This document shows, in pieces, positions 33,661 to 46,405 of a stretch of DNA of 64,000 nucleotides; the first letter of the stretch is position 1; each line of letters starts with the position of its first letter. A program made the translations under genes and the position numbers. The notes under the pieces were generated by a model that saw only the letters and a program-made list of their open reading frames with translations, was not told the origin of the DNA and made no database searches. This DNA comes from Heliocidaris erythrogramma (Eukaryota; Echinodermata; Echinoidea; Camarodonta; Echinometridae). Location: assembly GCA_025617745.1 (NCBI GenBank), contig CM046863.1:13644875-13708874 (forward strand), in the 5' to 3' direction.

Positions 33661-35211
33661 TTACAGGAACTTGTTACTGGCGGATGAAATAAGTTCCGCT
33701 GAGTCGCGCTGCCAGGATTTATAATTTATTTATTAATTTTTATCATTTTGTTTAATTTTATTTTTCTATTAGTGACTGACCTGTAAAATAACGGACGCTC
33801 CTGGAGTACCGGCTCTCATAAAAGTTCCTTAAAATAATTGTTTCTTTCTTCGTCTTTTTTTACATTTTACTATGTCCGAAGATTTCATATCATAACACAG
33901 AGGTAGACAACGATTCACATATGCAAATAAAATTAATTTTTTGTAAATAAAGTCTACAAACCATTGTGTTGTATTCTTTCTGGGGGGGGGGGGGGGGGCT
34001 GGATAAACTGTACATTGACCGAACTACAAGTAATTCATCTGACAATATTGGTTTGAACTGTAGGTTTAGTCTTTCAGGGTTACACCTTTCAGGGTTCTTA
34101 TTCCTTGAAAGATTACATGGTAACCTGAAAAACTAAATCTACAATTCAGTTTCTCCACCATGAAAGTATCGCTGTTACTTAAGTTTTTTAAAAAGGGTTT
34201 ATATGATCGAAGTGGAAAATCAGAACAATCTTATAAGTATCTGACTACCTTTTCAGAAGGAAAAAATGCCTATATGCCATAAAGTTAATGCATTGAAATT
34301 TATAGACAGTTCTGACAAAGTTTAGTTCCTGAGATGCATGGACAAGCCCGTCGAAAAGGTGTGTGATTTTTATGTCTTTTTTTTGCGTGTGAGAAAAGCC
34401 TGGAGGTAGAACTTGCACGAAATAATTCTACTCATGCTCACATATGACATGTCAGTGAATACCCCCCCCCCCCCCCTTCAAAAAGCTTCTTATGGAACTG
34501 ATGGAGTGAAATAGAGCCAACTTTATATCCCAATATGGAGAAAAGGCATGTTTTGTTTACGTCACAAGAGGGAGCTATATCAAAATCTTGCTTAGAGCCA
34601 TGGATGGCTCTAATCTTGCGAATGGTTACGAAGGGTGTTTTCCTTCCCTACATCAATTTATTTTAATAATAATAATAATAATCCAATTAAAGTCCACTCC
34701 AAATTTTATTGACCGAAATGGAAATTCTTTTTGCCCAATTAATCATGGGCCCGGCAGCCACTGTGCAGCGCCAGATCGACATTGCTCTATCCCTTCAATT
34801 CTCGCTACCTCAAATGTGCAATTTTCGACGTAGAGGGCAATATTATGCATGGAAATAGTCCGCATCTTCGTTAACTTCACTTCCGGTCCGTATTGAAATA
34901 CTACGGCTTATGAATAAAATGAGTGCTAAAATGCTTAATTTTTGGATCGCATGACATAAACCACTCAAATTTTGAAAATGCAACCAATTGTCTGAATTAA
35001 TCACGATGGTATCTTTTCAAACATGTCGGTTAAACTCAAACTCGAGGATTTTTGTAATACCTGTGTACATCTTCAATGCAAAAAAGACAAACACTTATCG
35101 ACCCAATCGGGATATTATCAGCACTGCGCATGCGTGGTTTTCATGACATACGCCAAATTGGCGTATTTGGGGTAGCGAAAATTGTTGAACGCCAAACAAG
35201 GTAGCAGCAGC

Positions 35212-35319
35212 CAGTGGCGGCACCAAGGGGGGGGGGGGGTGGCATGGGGGGAAAAGGGTGGAAAATTTTTTTGTCTGCCCTTGCCCACCCCCACTTTAAA
35301 AATCCTGGTGCCGCCACTG
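35212..35319. mobile_element. 108-bp hAT-like MITE with 8-bp target duplication
   Basis: Perfect ends CAGTGGCGGCACCA and TGGTGCCGCCACTG enclose a G-tract interior. The octamer GCAGCAGC is present on both sides (35204-35211 and 35320-35327). CAG-type termini with 8-bp duplications are the signature of hAT transposons. Confidence 0.85.
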
Positions 35320-35354
35320 GCAGCAGCTCCCATCTGTTAACGTCTTTTGCTATG

Positions 35355-35430
35355 ACGCGGCCGAGGTTCGAACCCACGTCCTCCCGATTGTGAGGCAGAC
35401 GCTCTACTGACTGAGCCAACACATCGGTTA
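35355..35430 (-). ncRNA. tRNA-like SINE head (Val-CAC-like loop)
   Basis: On the minus strand TGGCTCAGTCAGTAGAGC (A box) is followed by the loop CTCACAA and GGTTCGAACC (B box). The acceptor stem does not close and the anticodon stem mismatches, so it is a Pol III promoter-like relic rather than a tRNA gene. The adjoining body is split by the hAT-like MITE. Confidence 0.5.
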
Positions 35431-35472
35431 CAAAAAAAGTCGGCGTGTACGGAGCGCGAGTTGGTTGGGCAG

Positions 35473-35657
35473 AGTGTCCCTGTATTAGAGAGTTAAGATA
35501 ACTGGGGATTTGAACGCCATTTTGTTTCCACTATTACGTAACATTTCTATTCAATTCCGATGAGCACCTGGGTGTTTTCAATAGAAAGAATTCGAACGCC
35601 ATTTTGTTTCCAGAAAAGTGGGACGTCCATGTCGCAACTCTTTAATACAGGGACACT
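35473..35657. mobile_element. 185-bp MITE with 9-bp target duplication
   Basis: The ends AGTGTCCCTGTATTA and TAATACAGGGACACT are inverted copies. GTTGGGCAG occurs on both sides (35464-35472 and 35659-35667, one extra A at the right). Nine-base duplications are typical of Mutator-like elements, but the class is only inferred. The words CGAACGCCATTTTGTTTCC repeat inside. Confidence 0.75.
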
Positions 35658-36463
35658 AGTTGGGCAGTCGATATAGCGCCAAGTTAGCCGCGGTCCCTCG
35701 ATCAGTATACACAGCTAGCGTACAGTGTAGAGTGTAGGTCCAGGGTAGCGGTCTCGTGGTGGTGGTGGGAGGAGTGTGTTGGGATGGTATCATATCGTCT
35801 CGTTTTCACGTTGCCTTTCTTTTTCCTCTCTCTCTTTCTTGATCCCCCTCTCTTTCTCTCTCCTTTAGAGACATTCAATGATAGACCCCTGTGCTCCCCA
35901 TAGCTATGCCATGGTATTGATACCACATTTTCCCAATTTTACATTGATTCCTCTAAACTAATGTATGTTTTAATTCAAACTACTTTATTTTCACATCAAA
36001 CACTGCTCATTCGAGAAAAATAGGACTCTTCTGATTGACAATGGCGCAAAAATTAAATCTAGCTGACCTGGCACATTGCTCAGTTGAATGTTGTGAATTC
36101 TGAATTTTTTCAAAGAAACAGATTTAGAAAAAAATGTTGGAGAAACTCTTTGTTTGCAATGTTAGGAATGCTTTCCACTTTTAGAAAATCCAAAAGCCAT
36201 AAGATGTGTTTGTGTGTGTGTGTGTGTGTATCATTTAAGGCCTTAATATTATCAGAAAATAAATTATGTATGATCAGGAATTTTTTAGGGTGTTCCTATT
36301 TGTCATGCTTACCAGGAGTGGCTCCAAGATTTCGAGAGACAGACAGAATTCTTTCTTTATGTTTTCACAGTTAAGAACTTCTGACAAGCAAGTAAATAAA
36401 TATTTAGTAAGAAAAGAAGAAATACAAGACACAATGTTTAATTATGACAGACTGAATTCTCTC

Positions 36464-36473
36464 TTTATTTATT
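36464..36473 (-). other. Candidate minus-strand poly(A) signal, copy A
   Basis: The minus strand reads GTGAATAAATAAAGAGAG. The same string lies at the matching place in copy B (about 43905-43914). If a minus-strand transcript exists, its 3' end would be near here in both copies; no coding region upstream was recognised. Confidence 0.3.
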
Positions 36474-38057
36474 CACAATTGTAATTCCAGAAAGACAATG
36501 CACTGGAAATATTTGTACAAGTCAAATACACAATTACCATGGAAACGAAAAAAAAAAAATAAAATACTCCCTACATTCTCGTCCACCTCAACCAGAATCT
36601 GAAAGCAAATGACAAAAGGGACAAATTTAAACAATCCTCTTCTTTAATTTAAAGTTTTGAATGGTTCCCTCTACATAACCTTGGAAGTAACGTTTGGTAC
36701 CTCAGATAAGGTGTGCAGTGATACACAAATTCCTTTTTGCACCTTCAAGATACATATGTTTCCCCCTCTTTATACGTGTTTGTCATTTATTACTTTCCAA
36801 AAGTGAAACAAGAGTCTTCATTTGTACTCTTACTTCTTAAAGAAAACGTATTCACCAGTGCTTTTCATTAAAAAACAAAATTTCTGTCAAGCTTATGCAG
36901 CAGCTGCTCTTAGCCATATTTCACATAGGATTATGACTAAATATTCCCTAAAAAACCCAGACATGGTATCTGGTTTAGCTAAAAGCCTTTTGTTTTTTCA
37001 GTTTCTGGTAAAAATTTAAGAAATGTTGAAAATGAATTCAAATACAGTATGCTTAAAGCCCCAAGATTTAAATATTAAAGAGAAAGGTATTGTAATAAAA
37101 CATCCCAGTGTATATTTTCTTACACGTCAAATATAGAATGAGGATAAATGGTGAGATTTGTAGGTGATTACATACCAGTGATTACATACCAGGGTATTAC
37201 ACTGACAATGGTATACTGCTACACTTCACAGTAACTTATGAGCTTGATCATTCTTAATACGTCACTGCAGAAGATCATAAAAGACATGTCCCCTGAAAAG
37301 GACTGCTCTTCAGATTCCTTAATATTATCAGACATATGACAGAAAAAACTGAAAATTTAAAACAAACTTTAATGCCAAATGCTATCGTCTAGTCCCATTC
37401 ACCCAAAATATAGCAACCATCTGCTAGATATATCATCAACTGGGGGATTCCATTAAAGTCAAGTTTTATTTATCAACATGTGATGGCCAGTTCATTTGAA
37501 ATCTACATAGGGAATGATTTGGACAAGATATGCACAGTGGTGTCATAAGAAACAAAACAAGAAATAAAGAAAAAAATATGAAGAAATGCATAATACAGAA
37601 CTTTACATTCAAAACCACAAAAAACAAACAAAATGAATTCATATCGTGAGATGTAACAATTCTTTTCTTTTTAAATCATATCTTCTGAAATATATAAGAA
37701 GAGAAGAAAACGTACTGCATTGCAAAAATCACATGCTCGCTCTTTCAATTTTTTTTCATAAAAATTTGTACAGCCAATACATAACCCCATGTTTGTTCCA
37801 ACAGAAAAAATTAAAATATCATATTATTTTTTCTTTTCTTTGTACAGCTCTTGCAAGTCAGTATTACGTTAATAAATATACAGTCATAAAGAGATATATT
37901 GTTTCACAATATAAAAATTAACAATTCACATTGGAATTAACATTAATGACATTTCAATTCAAAATACATTGATCCATAGTACTGACTATACCTTATAACA
38001 CAACTTGAAAAAGGAGGGTTTGAAATATGAAAGTTCCCCATTGGTGGGCAATATTAA

Positions 38058-38059
38058 AT

Positions 38060-38095
<36 letters not shown>

Positions 38096-38222
38096 GTGCC
38101 TACTTGTATAGCGCGCAGGTCCGCCTTTCGACGCTCATGGCGCTGTATAGATAGGTATATATTATTACCCCCGGTCATTGGATTCTGGCACGCCCGCACA
38201 CAGTGTATGCACATCATGCTCT
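38058..38222 (-). mobile_element. SINE-like repeat, present only in copy A
   Basis: It starts in an (AAT)n run and contains CCGGTCATTGGATTCTGGCA and CACGCCCGCACACAGTGTAT, inverted relative to 1130-1170. In copy B the flanks meet directly (AAATTTAATCCATGATGCTC near 45095), so B shows the empty site. This supports insertion after the duplication. Confidence 0.75.
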
Positions 38223-38779
38223 CCAATTTCAATTTTTAATTTTATCATTCATGACCACCATATCTATTTTGTAAAAAAAATTGCTTTCCAAATTAGCAAT
38301 CCATAACTTCTCAACAAAATCTTTGCTGATGTATTTTGTTTACAGGTACTTGACTTCTTAATGGAAAACATTTTGCAAAGGAAGGGAAACATCAGTATTG
38401 CCAATTTGATAAATAAAACCTGTCCCTTGGTAAATTAAGGATCTTTGGGTTCTAAAAACATGGGTACCTCTCAGTACGGAGTAAGTTCTTGCGGCCTTTT
38501 TCTCCAATGCACTTTTGATGATTGTGCAATTCATATACTTCTTATTTCTTTTTTTTATGAGGCTACATCTATAGAACCACTAGTTTCAAAGTGGGTATTT
38601 TTTTATAATTTGGAGTATACAAGCATTGATCTGGGAATGGAAAAAAAAAGAAAGAAACATGACAAATCAAACATGCCCCAAAAATGCATCTCAAAAAGAA
38701 TGGTGGTTCATCACTCAATCAATTTACAATCTTTAACATGCATTCTTGACCTCAAAATAGTGGGATTTGGTTCAATTCA

Positions 38780-41110
38780 TTACAAAACGAATCGAGTAAA
38801 TTGCATATAATTTCCTCACCATTATAGAATATAGTAAAACCCTAAAAATAAGTATAACCCTGCCACCGTTTTAGAAGAGGCTAGTGAAAAAATTGTTAGT
38901 AAGCAAAGACGTTTACGATGGTCTATCCATGGATTATCATAATAGAACAAAATGATTGTAACAGTCCCACCTATAAGAATACATGTGCAGGTCAGAATAC
39001 AAATTGTTCAAGGTATATATCATCATTATGCTATTGACAGTTATCTAGTCTATACCTTTTTCAGGGGTACCAGTCACCCAAAAATATCATAAGTATAAAA
39101 GCGAGTAAAATCAACACAAAAAACCTTTACTCGACATATGTTTCGAGTATACCGGTAAAGGAAATAACATGAAAACCTGTGTACAGGACTACAGTAAGAC
39201 ATATTGCATGAGTGTGTGCATGCACATATGGGAGTCCATATTTGCTTTCACCTACATTTAAAGTGTATGGGAACTTGCCATTTTTTTCTCTACAGAAGTA
39301 ATATTAAAAGCTGATATTTTTTTTAATTACACCGGGACAGAAACCAAAGCATTCAGAGAAAGATATTTTGGGGTAATTGGTCTCCATAAAGTTATTAAGT
39401 ACTAAGTTATTAAGTTATTAAGTCTACATTTTTGAATGGTTGCTGTCATATTTCATTAAAAGAAAGATAAAGTAGGAAGCAAAGCTGGATTTCATTCAAT
39501 TGTAATAAAATATCACTATTAAGAAGAATGAGTAATGTATAGAAAATAGAAATGAATTCAAATGTGTTGCACACCACTTCACCCCCTACAAAACTAAATG
39601 GACTCTCCTACAAGTGCATTCACACCATATTCATCATGGACTCAACCATTATTCAGGAAGGTAGGATATACACGCTTTGGAAGCACAAATTTAGAGTTCC
39701 TAAGTGATATGTGTACTCTACATTGCAAGTTTAACAATATTCTCTCTTCTATAATTAATTATGACATACAAAAAAAAAGACATTTGCAAACAAATCTGAC
39801 AGCAAAAAGATACATAAAGTTTGGCATATATAAATACAAAATCAGAGCAAAAAAAAAATAATAGTATTCAGACCAAGAGATGTATAATATAGATGTCGTA
39901 TTAAAAAAAAATCAATTCTTATAGCATCAAGTTTTTACATAACAAAAGTGCAATAATATATTCTTATGTACAAATGTACAAAATAGTCATTCAAAATATT
40001 ATTTTCTTACAAGTTACAAATGCAAGTTGATCAAAACATTGAGAGCTCGACGGACATGTTGCATGTCTGTTCTCTCTCTCTCATACAATAATAATCCTCC
40101 AAAAAAATTGCAGCTTTTTCGGGAAGGATACATATTTAAGTATAAAACATTATTTCTTTTAAGTACAAATGTGACTCGTTGTTCAAGGAGAGTCGTTGCA
40201 TTTATGACAAAAAGTTGTCATCAAATGCAGTTTTTCTTTTTTTCAGCAAGTAAGGCTTGGAAATCGTATATAGTCATCTAAGTAATAATGTCACAGTGCA
40301 ATTACTTTGTTAGTAGTACTAATATTCAATCCTCTTTGCTCTATTTGAAGTACAAAATTTCCCCTATGGACTACAGTCATTTTCAGTATCTTTCTGTTGC
40401 TATATACATAGAATATCCATTGAAGATGCATTCTGGGGTGAAACGATGACGTATTTAAATAGGATGCTGGGATAATTTCCTTGACAATTTGTCAAAGCAG
40501 CAAGGTTGAAGAAACTGAGGGTTGGGAAAATAGTATTCATCAGTGCAATATACTAGTACATGTAAATGCTGAAGAGCTGGTCACATTTCAGAGATAACGA
40601 TAATGCCTAAATTGGTCTTGTGTAGTAAGTGGGGTGCTGTTCACACATGGGTGCATCTTACGAAACAATATAATTTGGAAATCTCAAGAAGACAGCATTG
40701 TGATGTCTTGAATCGAGAGATTTTCTGTATTTTGGTCGACTGATGGAAGACTTAAGTTAATATCTTTTAGGAATTAATTTTCAACTGAGTGAGTAAAGAA
40801 GCAGTTAGCTTTTGATTTCATCAAACCATGAATTTCCCCAAGTTTTGTTGATGATCGTAAAGTAAATTGTTTCCATTATCAGTTTGTTTCAAAAGAGTGG
40901 ATTTACCAAAACCCTAATGGCAAATGGGTACTTTTCAAAATTTTCATTGATGGATGTGAGAATTAGAACTGATCTACACTTTGGGCTAGTTGCATGTCAA
41001 AACTCGCTTGCCCGGGTCACAACTGGAATATTGAGGGTGCGATTTAGGGGAACCCCACCCACCCTTACATTCCTGATGAGAAACCGCCAATCTTTTGCAG
41101 GATTGACGGA
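38780..41110. other. Copy-A-only non-coding stretch
   Basis: No gene seen. Copy B jumps from the equivalent of 38740 to that of 41115; both edges carry an AATGCAT/CATGCAT word, so a microhomology deletion in B is plausible. Open frames such as 40884-41144 show no domain. Confidence 0.5.
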
Positions 41111-41395
41111 GGCAGACCCAAGAGCCCCCAGAATGCATCTCTAATTAGGTAGTTTAGTGAAACGCAGTGGAACAAAAAGATGCATCCCATCCAGAACACA
41201 AAATGTACACTTGTTGGTGACATCGGTGAATTGTAAGTTCCAATTTGACATATCTGAATGAAAGTCTTGGTACTATTTAGCCTAATCAAGGTTGCAGAGG
41301 TATTATTAGAAACTCCATGTCCTCAGGAAGAATGGTATTATACTTCTGAGGCTTCCCAAGGTTGTTATTATATGGTTCTACCTCCGTGCCAATGC

Positions 41396-42091
41396 GACGC
41401 CAAATCGTAATAACAATAAAAAAAAAAATAATAATAATAATAATAAAATACTAAAAGAAAAAAGTAAAACTATGAAGAAGAAAAATGTTGGTGTAAGTGT
41501 GCATTTTGTTGTAAAGCACTCTTTTAGTGATAACTTTTGATTTTTTGACTCTCACTCAATGTGCCAACATATTTTCAAATAAATAATGAAATTATTATTA
41601 AATTATATAATATTTTATTACATTTTATCATATTTTATTATATTTTATCATATTGTTTAACATTATAATGAATACTATGCCACTAATTTATTATATTTTT
41701 TCCTTATATATAATTTAATGCAAGTACACTGCATCGCTCCTTACCACGTACACTGTCGGAAACAGTCCTAGAGCAGAATCCAATTATCGTAAAGGGCGTA
41801 TAAAATAAGATATGAATAAAAACCTATATTAACATATTTTCTACATTATTTTTTTCACGAAAGCTCTAATGTCATTTCTATACAAACAGTGAGAATTCAT
41901 ATCCATATTGCAATTAAGGGTATTAAAAAATAATTCGAAAATCATAAATTTGACCAAAATCAGCATTCTAAAAATACCTGAAAACTAACTTTAGACACAT
42001 TTTAAAATTTGAAAACAAGTTTTAAAAATGTATTTTTCCAAAAATCTTCACCAAATTTCCCACGGTTGACCAATTGACAACGGATAGAACT
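41396..42091. other. AT-rich stretch between duplication copies
   Basis: ATTTTATTATATTTTATCAT-like iterations near 41600-41660 and (AAT)n at 41430. Nothing coding. Confidence 0.5.
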
Positions 42092-45000
42092 TGTGATGTG
42101 ACTGACAGATGAAATAGGTTCCGCTGAGTCGCGCTGGCAGGAAAATTCTCTTGGAAATAATTTTATCATTTATTTATTATTTTTTATAAGTTTGTTTAAT
42201 TTTATTTTTGTATTTTACTGACCTGTAAAATAACGGATGCTCCTGGAGTACCGGCTGCCATAAAAGTTCCTTTCAATAATTGTTTCTTTCTTCTACTTTT
42301 ATTTTACTATGTCCAAAGATTTCATATCATAACACAGAGGTAGACAACGATTCACGTATGCAAATAAAATTACTTTTTTGTAAATAAAGTCTACAAACCA
42401 TTGTGTTGTATTGATGTGGGGAGGGGGGGGGGGGGGGGGGGCTGGGCAAACTGTACATTGACAGTGTACAGTGTACAGTGTTACACCATGTAATCTTTCA
42501 GGGTTCTTATTCCTTGAAAGATTACATGGTAACATGAAAAACTAAATCTACAATTCAGTTTCTCCACCATGAAAAGTATCGCTGATATCGCTCAAAAATG
42601 GTTTATATGATCGATATGGAAAACCAGAACAATCTTATAAGCATCTGACTACCCTTTTCAGAAGGAAAAAAATGCCTAAATGCCATAAAGATAATGCATT
42701 GAAATTTATAGACAGTTTTGACAAAGTTTAGTTCCTGGGATGCATGGACAAGCCCGTCGAAAAGGTGGGTGATTTTTATGTTTTTTGATTTTATTTTGTT
42801 TGCGTGTGAGAAATGCCTGGAGGTAGAACTTGCACGAAATATGATTCTGCTCATGCTCACATATGATATTTCGGTGAATACCCGCCCCCCCCCCCCCCCC
42901 CTCCCCTTCCAAAAGCTTCTTACGGAACTGATGGAGTGAAATAGAGCCAACTTTATATCCCCACTTTGGAGAAAAATCATGTTTTGTTTACGTCACAAGA
43001 GGGAGCTATATCGAAATCTTGCGCAGAGCCATGGATGGCTCTGATCTTGCGATCGGTTACGAAGGGCGTTTTCCTTCCCTACATCAATTTATTTTACCGA
43101 AGGCGGAGCGTACGTAGGTCCAGGGTATCGGTGTCGTAGTGGTGGTGGGAGGAGAGTATTGGAATGGTATCATATCGTCTTTTCACGTTGTCACGTTTTT
43201 TTCCCCTCCGCTCTCTCTCTCTCTCTTTTGACCCCCCCCCCCTCTCTTTCTCTCTCCTTTTCTATCTTCCTCTGTGTCTCTTTAGAGTCATTCAATAATA
43301 GGGGAGGGGACACGTGACCCCTGTGCTCCCCATAGCTATGCCATGGTATTGATACCACATTTTCCCAATTTTACCACATTGATTCCTCTAAACTAATTTA
43401 TGTTTTAATTCAAACTACTTTATTTCAACATCAAACACTGTTCATTCGAGAAGAATAGGACTCTTCTGATTGACAATGGCGCAAATATTACATCTAGCTG
43501 ACCTGCCATATTGCTCAGTTGAATGTTGTGAATTCTGAATTTTTTCAAAGAAACAGATTTAGAAAAAAATGTTGGAGAAACTCTTTGTTTGCAATGTTAG
43601 GAATGCTTTCCACTTTTAGAAAATTCATAAGCCATAAGATGTGTGTGTGTGTGTGTGTGTGTGTGTATCATTTAAGGCCTTAATATTATCAGAAAATAAA
43701 TTATGTATGATCAGGAATTTTTTAGGGTGTTCCTATTTGTCATGCTTACCAGGAGTGGCTCCAAGATTTCGAAAGAGAGACATACAGAATTCTTCCTTTA
43801 TGTTTTCACAGGTAAGAACTTCTCACAAGCAAGGAAATAAAAATCTAGTAAGGAAAGAAGAAATACAAGACACAATGTTTAATTATGACAGACAGAATTC
43901 TCTCTTTATTTATTCACAATTGTAATTCCAGAAAGACAATGCACTGGAAATATTTGTACAAGTCAAATACACAATTACCATGGAAACGAAAAAAAAAATA
44001 TAAAATACTCCCTACATTCTCGTCCACCTCAACCAGAATCTAAAAGCAAATGACAAAGGGGCAAATTTAAACAATCCTCTTCTTTAATTTAAAGTTTTGA
44101 ATGGTTTCCTCTACATAACCTTGGAAGTAACGTTTGGTACCTCAGATAAGGTGTGCAGTGATACACAAATTCCTTTTTGCACCTTCAAAATACATAAGTG
44201 TTATAAATGGTGAGATTTGTAGGTGATTACATACCAGGGTATTACACTGACAATGGTATACTGCTACACTTCACAGTAACTTATGAGCTTGATCATTCTT
44301 AATACGTCACTGCAGAAGATCATAAAAGACATGTCCCCTGAAAAGGACTGCTCTTCAGATTCCTTAATATTGTCAGACATATGACAGAAAAAAGCTGAAA
44401 ATTTAAAACAAACTTTAATGCCAAATGCGATCGTGTAGTCCCATTCATCCAAAAATATAGCAACCATCTGCTAGATATATCAACCCGGGGATTCCATGAA
44501 AGTCAAGTTTTATTTCTGAACATGTGATGGCCAGTTCATTTGAAATCCACATAGGGATTGATTTGGACAAGATATGCACATTGGTGTCATAAGAAACAAG
44601 AAATAAAGAAAAAAATATGAAGAAATGCATAATACAGAACTTTACATTCAAAACCACAAAAAACAAACAAAAGGAATTCATATCGTGAGATGTAACAATT
44701 TTTTTTGTTAAATCATATCTTCTGAAATATATAAGAGAAGAAAACGTACTGCATTGCAAAAATCACATGCTTGCTCTTTCAATTGTTTGTTATAAAAATT
44801 TGTACAGCCAATACATAACCCCATGTTTGTTCCAACAGAAAAAATGAAAAATATCATATTATTTTTTCTTTTCTTTGTACAGCTCTTGCAAGTCAGTATT
44901 ACGTTAATAAATATACAGTCATAAAGAGATATATTGTTTCACAATATAAAAATTAACAATTCACATTGGAATTAAGATTAATGACATTTCAATTCAAAAT

Positions 45001-46405
45001 ACATTGATCCATAGTACTGACTATACCTTATAACACAACTTGAAAAAGGAGGGTTTGAAATATGAAAGTGCCCCATTGGTGGGCAATATTAAATTTAATC
45101 CATGATGCTCTCTAATTTCATTTTTTTATTTTATCATTCATGACCACCATATCTATTTTGTGCAAAAAAATTCTTTCCAAATTAGCAATCTATAACTTCT
45201 CAACAAAATCTTTGCTGATGTATTTCCTTTTCAGATACTTGACTTCTTAATGGAAAAATGTTGCAAAGGAAGGAAAACATCAGTATTGCCAATTTGATGA
45301 ATAAAACCTGTCCCTTGGTAAATTAAGGATCTTTGGGTTCTAAAAACATTGGTACCTCTCAGTACGGAGTAAGTTCTTGTGGCCTTTTCTCCAATGCACT
45401 TTAGATGATTGTGCAATTCATATACTTCTTATTTCTTTTTTTTTTATGAGGCTACATCTATAGAACCACTAGTTTCAAGGTGGGTATATATTTTTTAAAA
45501 TTTATAGTATACAAGCCTTGATCTGGGAATAGAAAAAAAAAAGGAAACATGACAAATCAAGCATGCCCCAAAAATGCATCTCGAAAAGAATGGTGGTTCG
45601 TCATTCAATAATCAATTAACAATCTTTAAAATGCATAGCCCCCGGAATGCATCTCCAGTTAGACCCCTTTTACATCTAAAGTCGCGAGGCCTGGCCGTGG
45701 CTCGGCCGCGGCCAGGCCCCAACCGACACAGTGGGTGGTACTCGCCTCACCCAAACGATTCACCCTTTTACATTACACGGCTTGGTCGCGGCCAAGCCTG
45801 GCCCCGCTTCCGTGAATGCGCCGTTTGTGGCGCTCTACTTGTAAACAAATAATATTGACGATGATAAAACTATGTCGGGCGTGCGGGGAAAGAATGAAGT
45901 CATCGCTCAAAATGTGACGTTGCACGCACCTCATTAGCATAAACGGCCACGGCCAGGCCCCGTTTGCTTTTACACTACCTCGGGTCGTGGCCGAGCCGCG
46001 GCTCAGCCCGGGCTCAGACTACCTCCTGAGCTGGTCCGAAAACTGGCCGCGGCCTGGCCTCGGGCCTGGCCCCTTTTGCTTTTACATCACCCAAAAGTCG
46101 CGGCCAGGCCGTGGCTGAGTCGCGGCCTGGCCGCGACTTTTGGGTGATGTAAAAGGGGTCTTAGATAGCTAAAGCGAAATGCAGTAGCACGAAAAGATGC
46201 ATCCCATCCAGAACAAAAAATGTACACTTGTTGGTGTTTTAGGTGAATTGTAAGTTGCCATTTGACATATCTGAATGACAGTTTTGGTACTATTTATCGC
46301 AATCAAGGTCGCAGAGGTATTTTACCAACTCCATGTCCGAAAGAATGGTATTTGTGTTGGTGAGACTTCCCAAGGTTGTTATTATGTGATTCTACCTCTA
46401 TGCCA
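42092..46405 (+). repeat. Segmental duplication, copy B
   Basis: Direct-oriented partner of 33676-41395, shortened by three gaps and enlarged by a PIF/Harbinger-like MITE at 45662-46160. Sequence agreement by eye is high in the shared segments, with small indels mostly in homopolymers and the (TG)n tract at 43640-43667. Confidence 0.88.
45662..46160. mobile_element. 499-bp PIF/Harbinger-like MITE, GC-rich
   Basis: Termini GACCCCTTTTACATC and GATGTAAAAGGGGTC with TTA on both sides (45659-45661, 46161-46163) fit the PIF/Harbinger TWA target rule. The interior is built of CGCGGCCAGGCC/GGCCTGGCCGCG palindromes, and the right 75 bp form a nearly perfect hairpin alone. Copy A has the uninterrupted site near 41140. 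Open frames inside are meaningless. Confidence 0.85.

Larger units (their letters stand above)
34662..35714. repeat. Segment present only in duplication copy A
   Basis: About 1 kb between the (AAT)n run and GTGTAGGTCCAGGGT lacks a counterpart in copy B. It carries a tRNA-like SINE head and two MITEs described separately. Whether A gained or B lost it is not decidable here. Confidence 0.6.
33676..41395 (+). repeat. Segmental duplication, copy A
   Basis: Long stretches align in order with copy B (42092-46405): 33676-34660 with 42092-43095, 35715-36745 with 43115-44190, 37145-38055 with 44205-45100, 38225-38740 with 45105-45632, and 41115-41395 with 45634-46405. Shared landmarks include AAATAAGTTCCGCTGAGTCGC-like words, the (TG)n tract at 36214 and GCTATGCCATGGTATTGATA. 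No protein domain is recognisable in either copy. Confidence 0.88.

Noticed and set aside
35141-35422. 93-codon minus-strand frame beginning LAQSVERLP-like
   Set aside because: It is a translation of the tRNA-like SINE head plus the hAT-like MITE.
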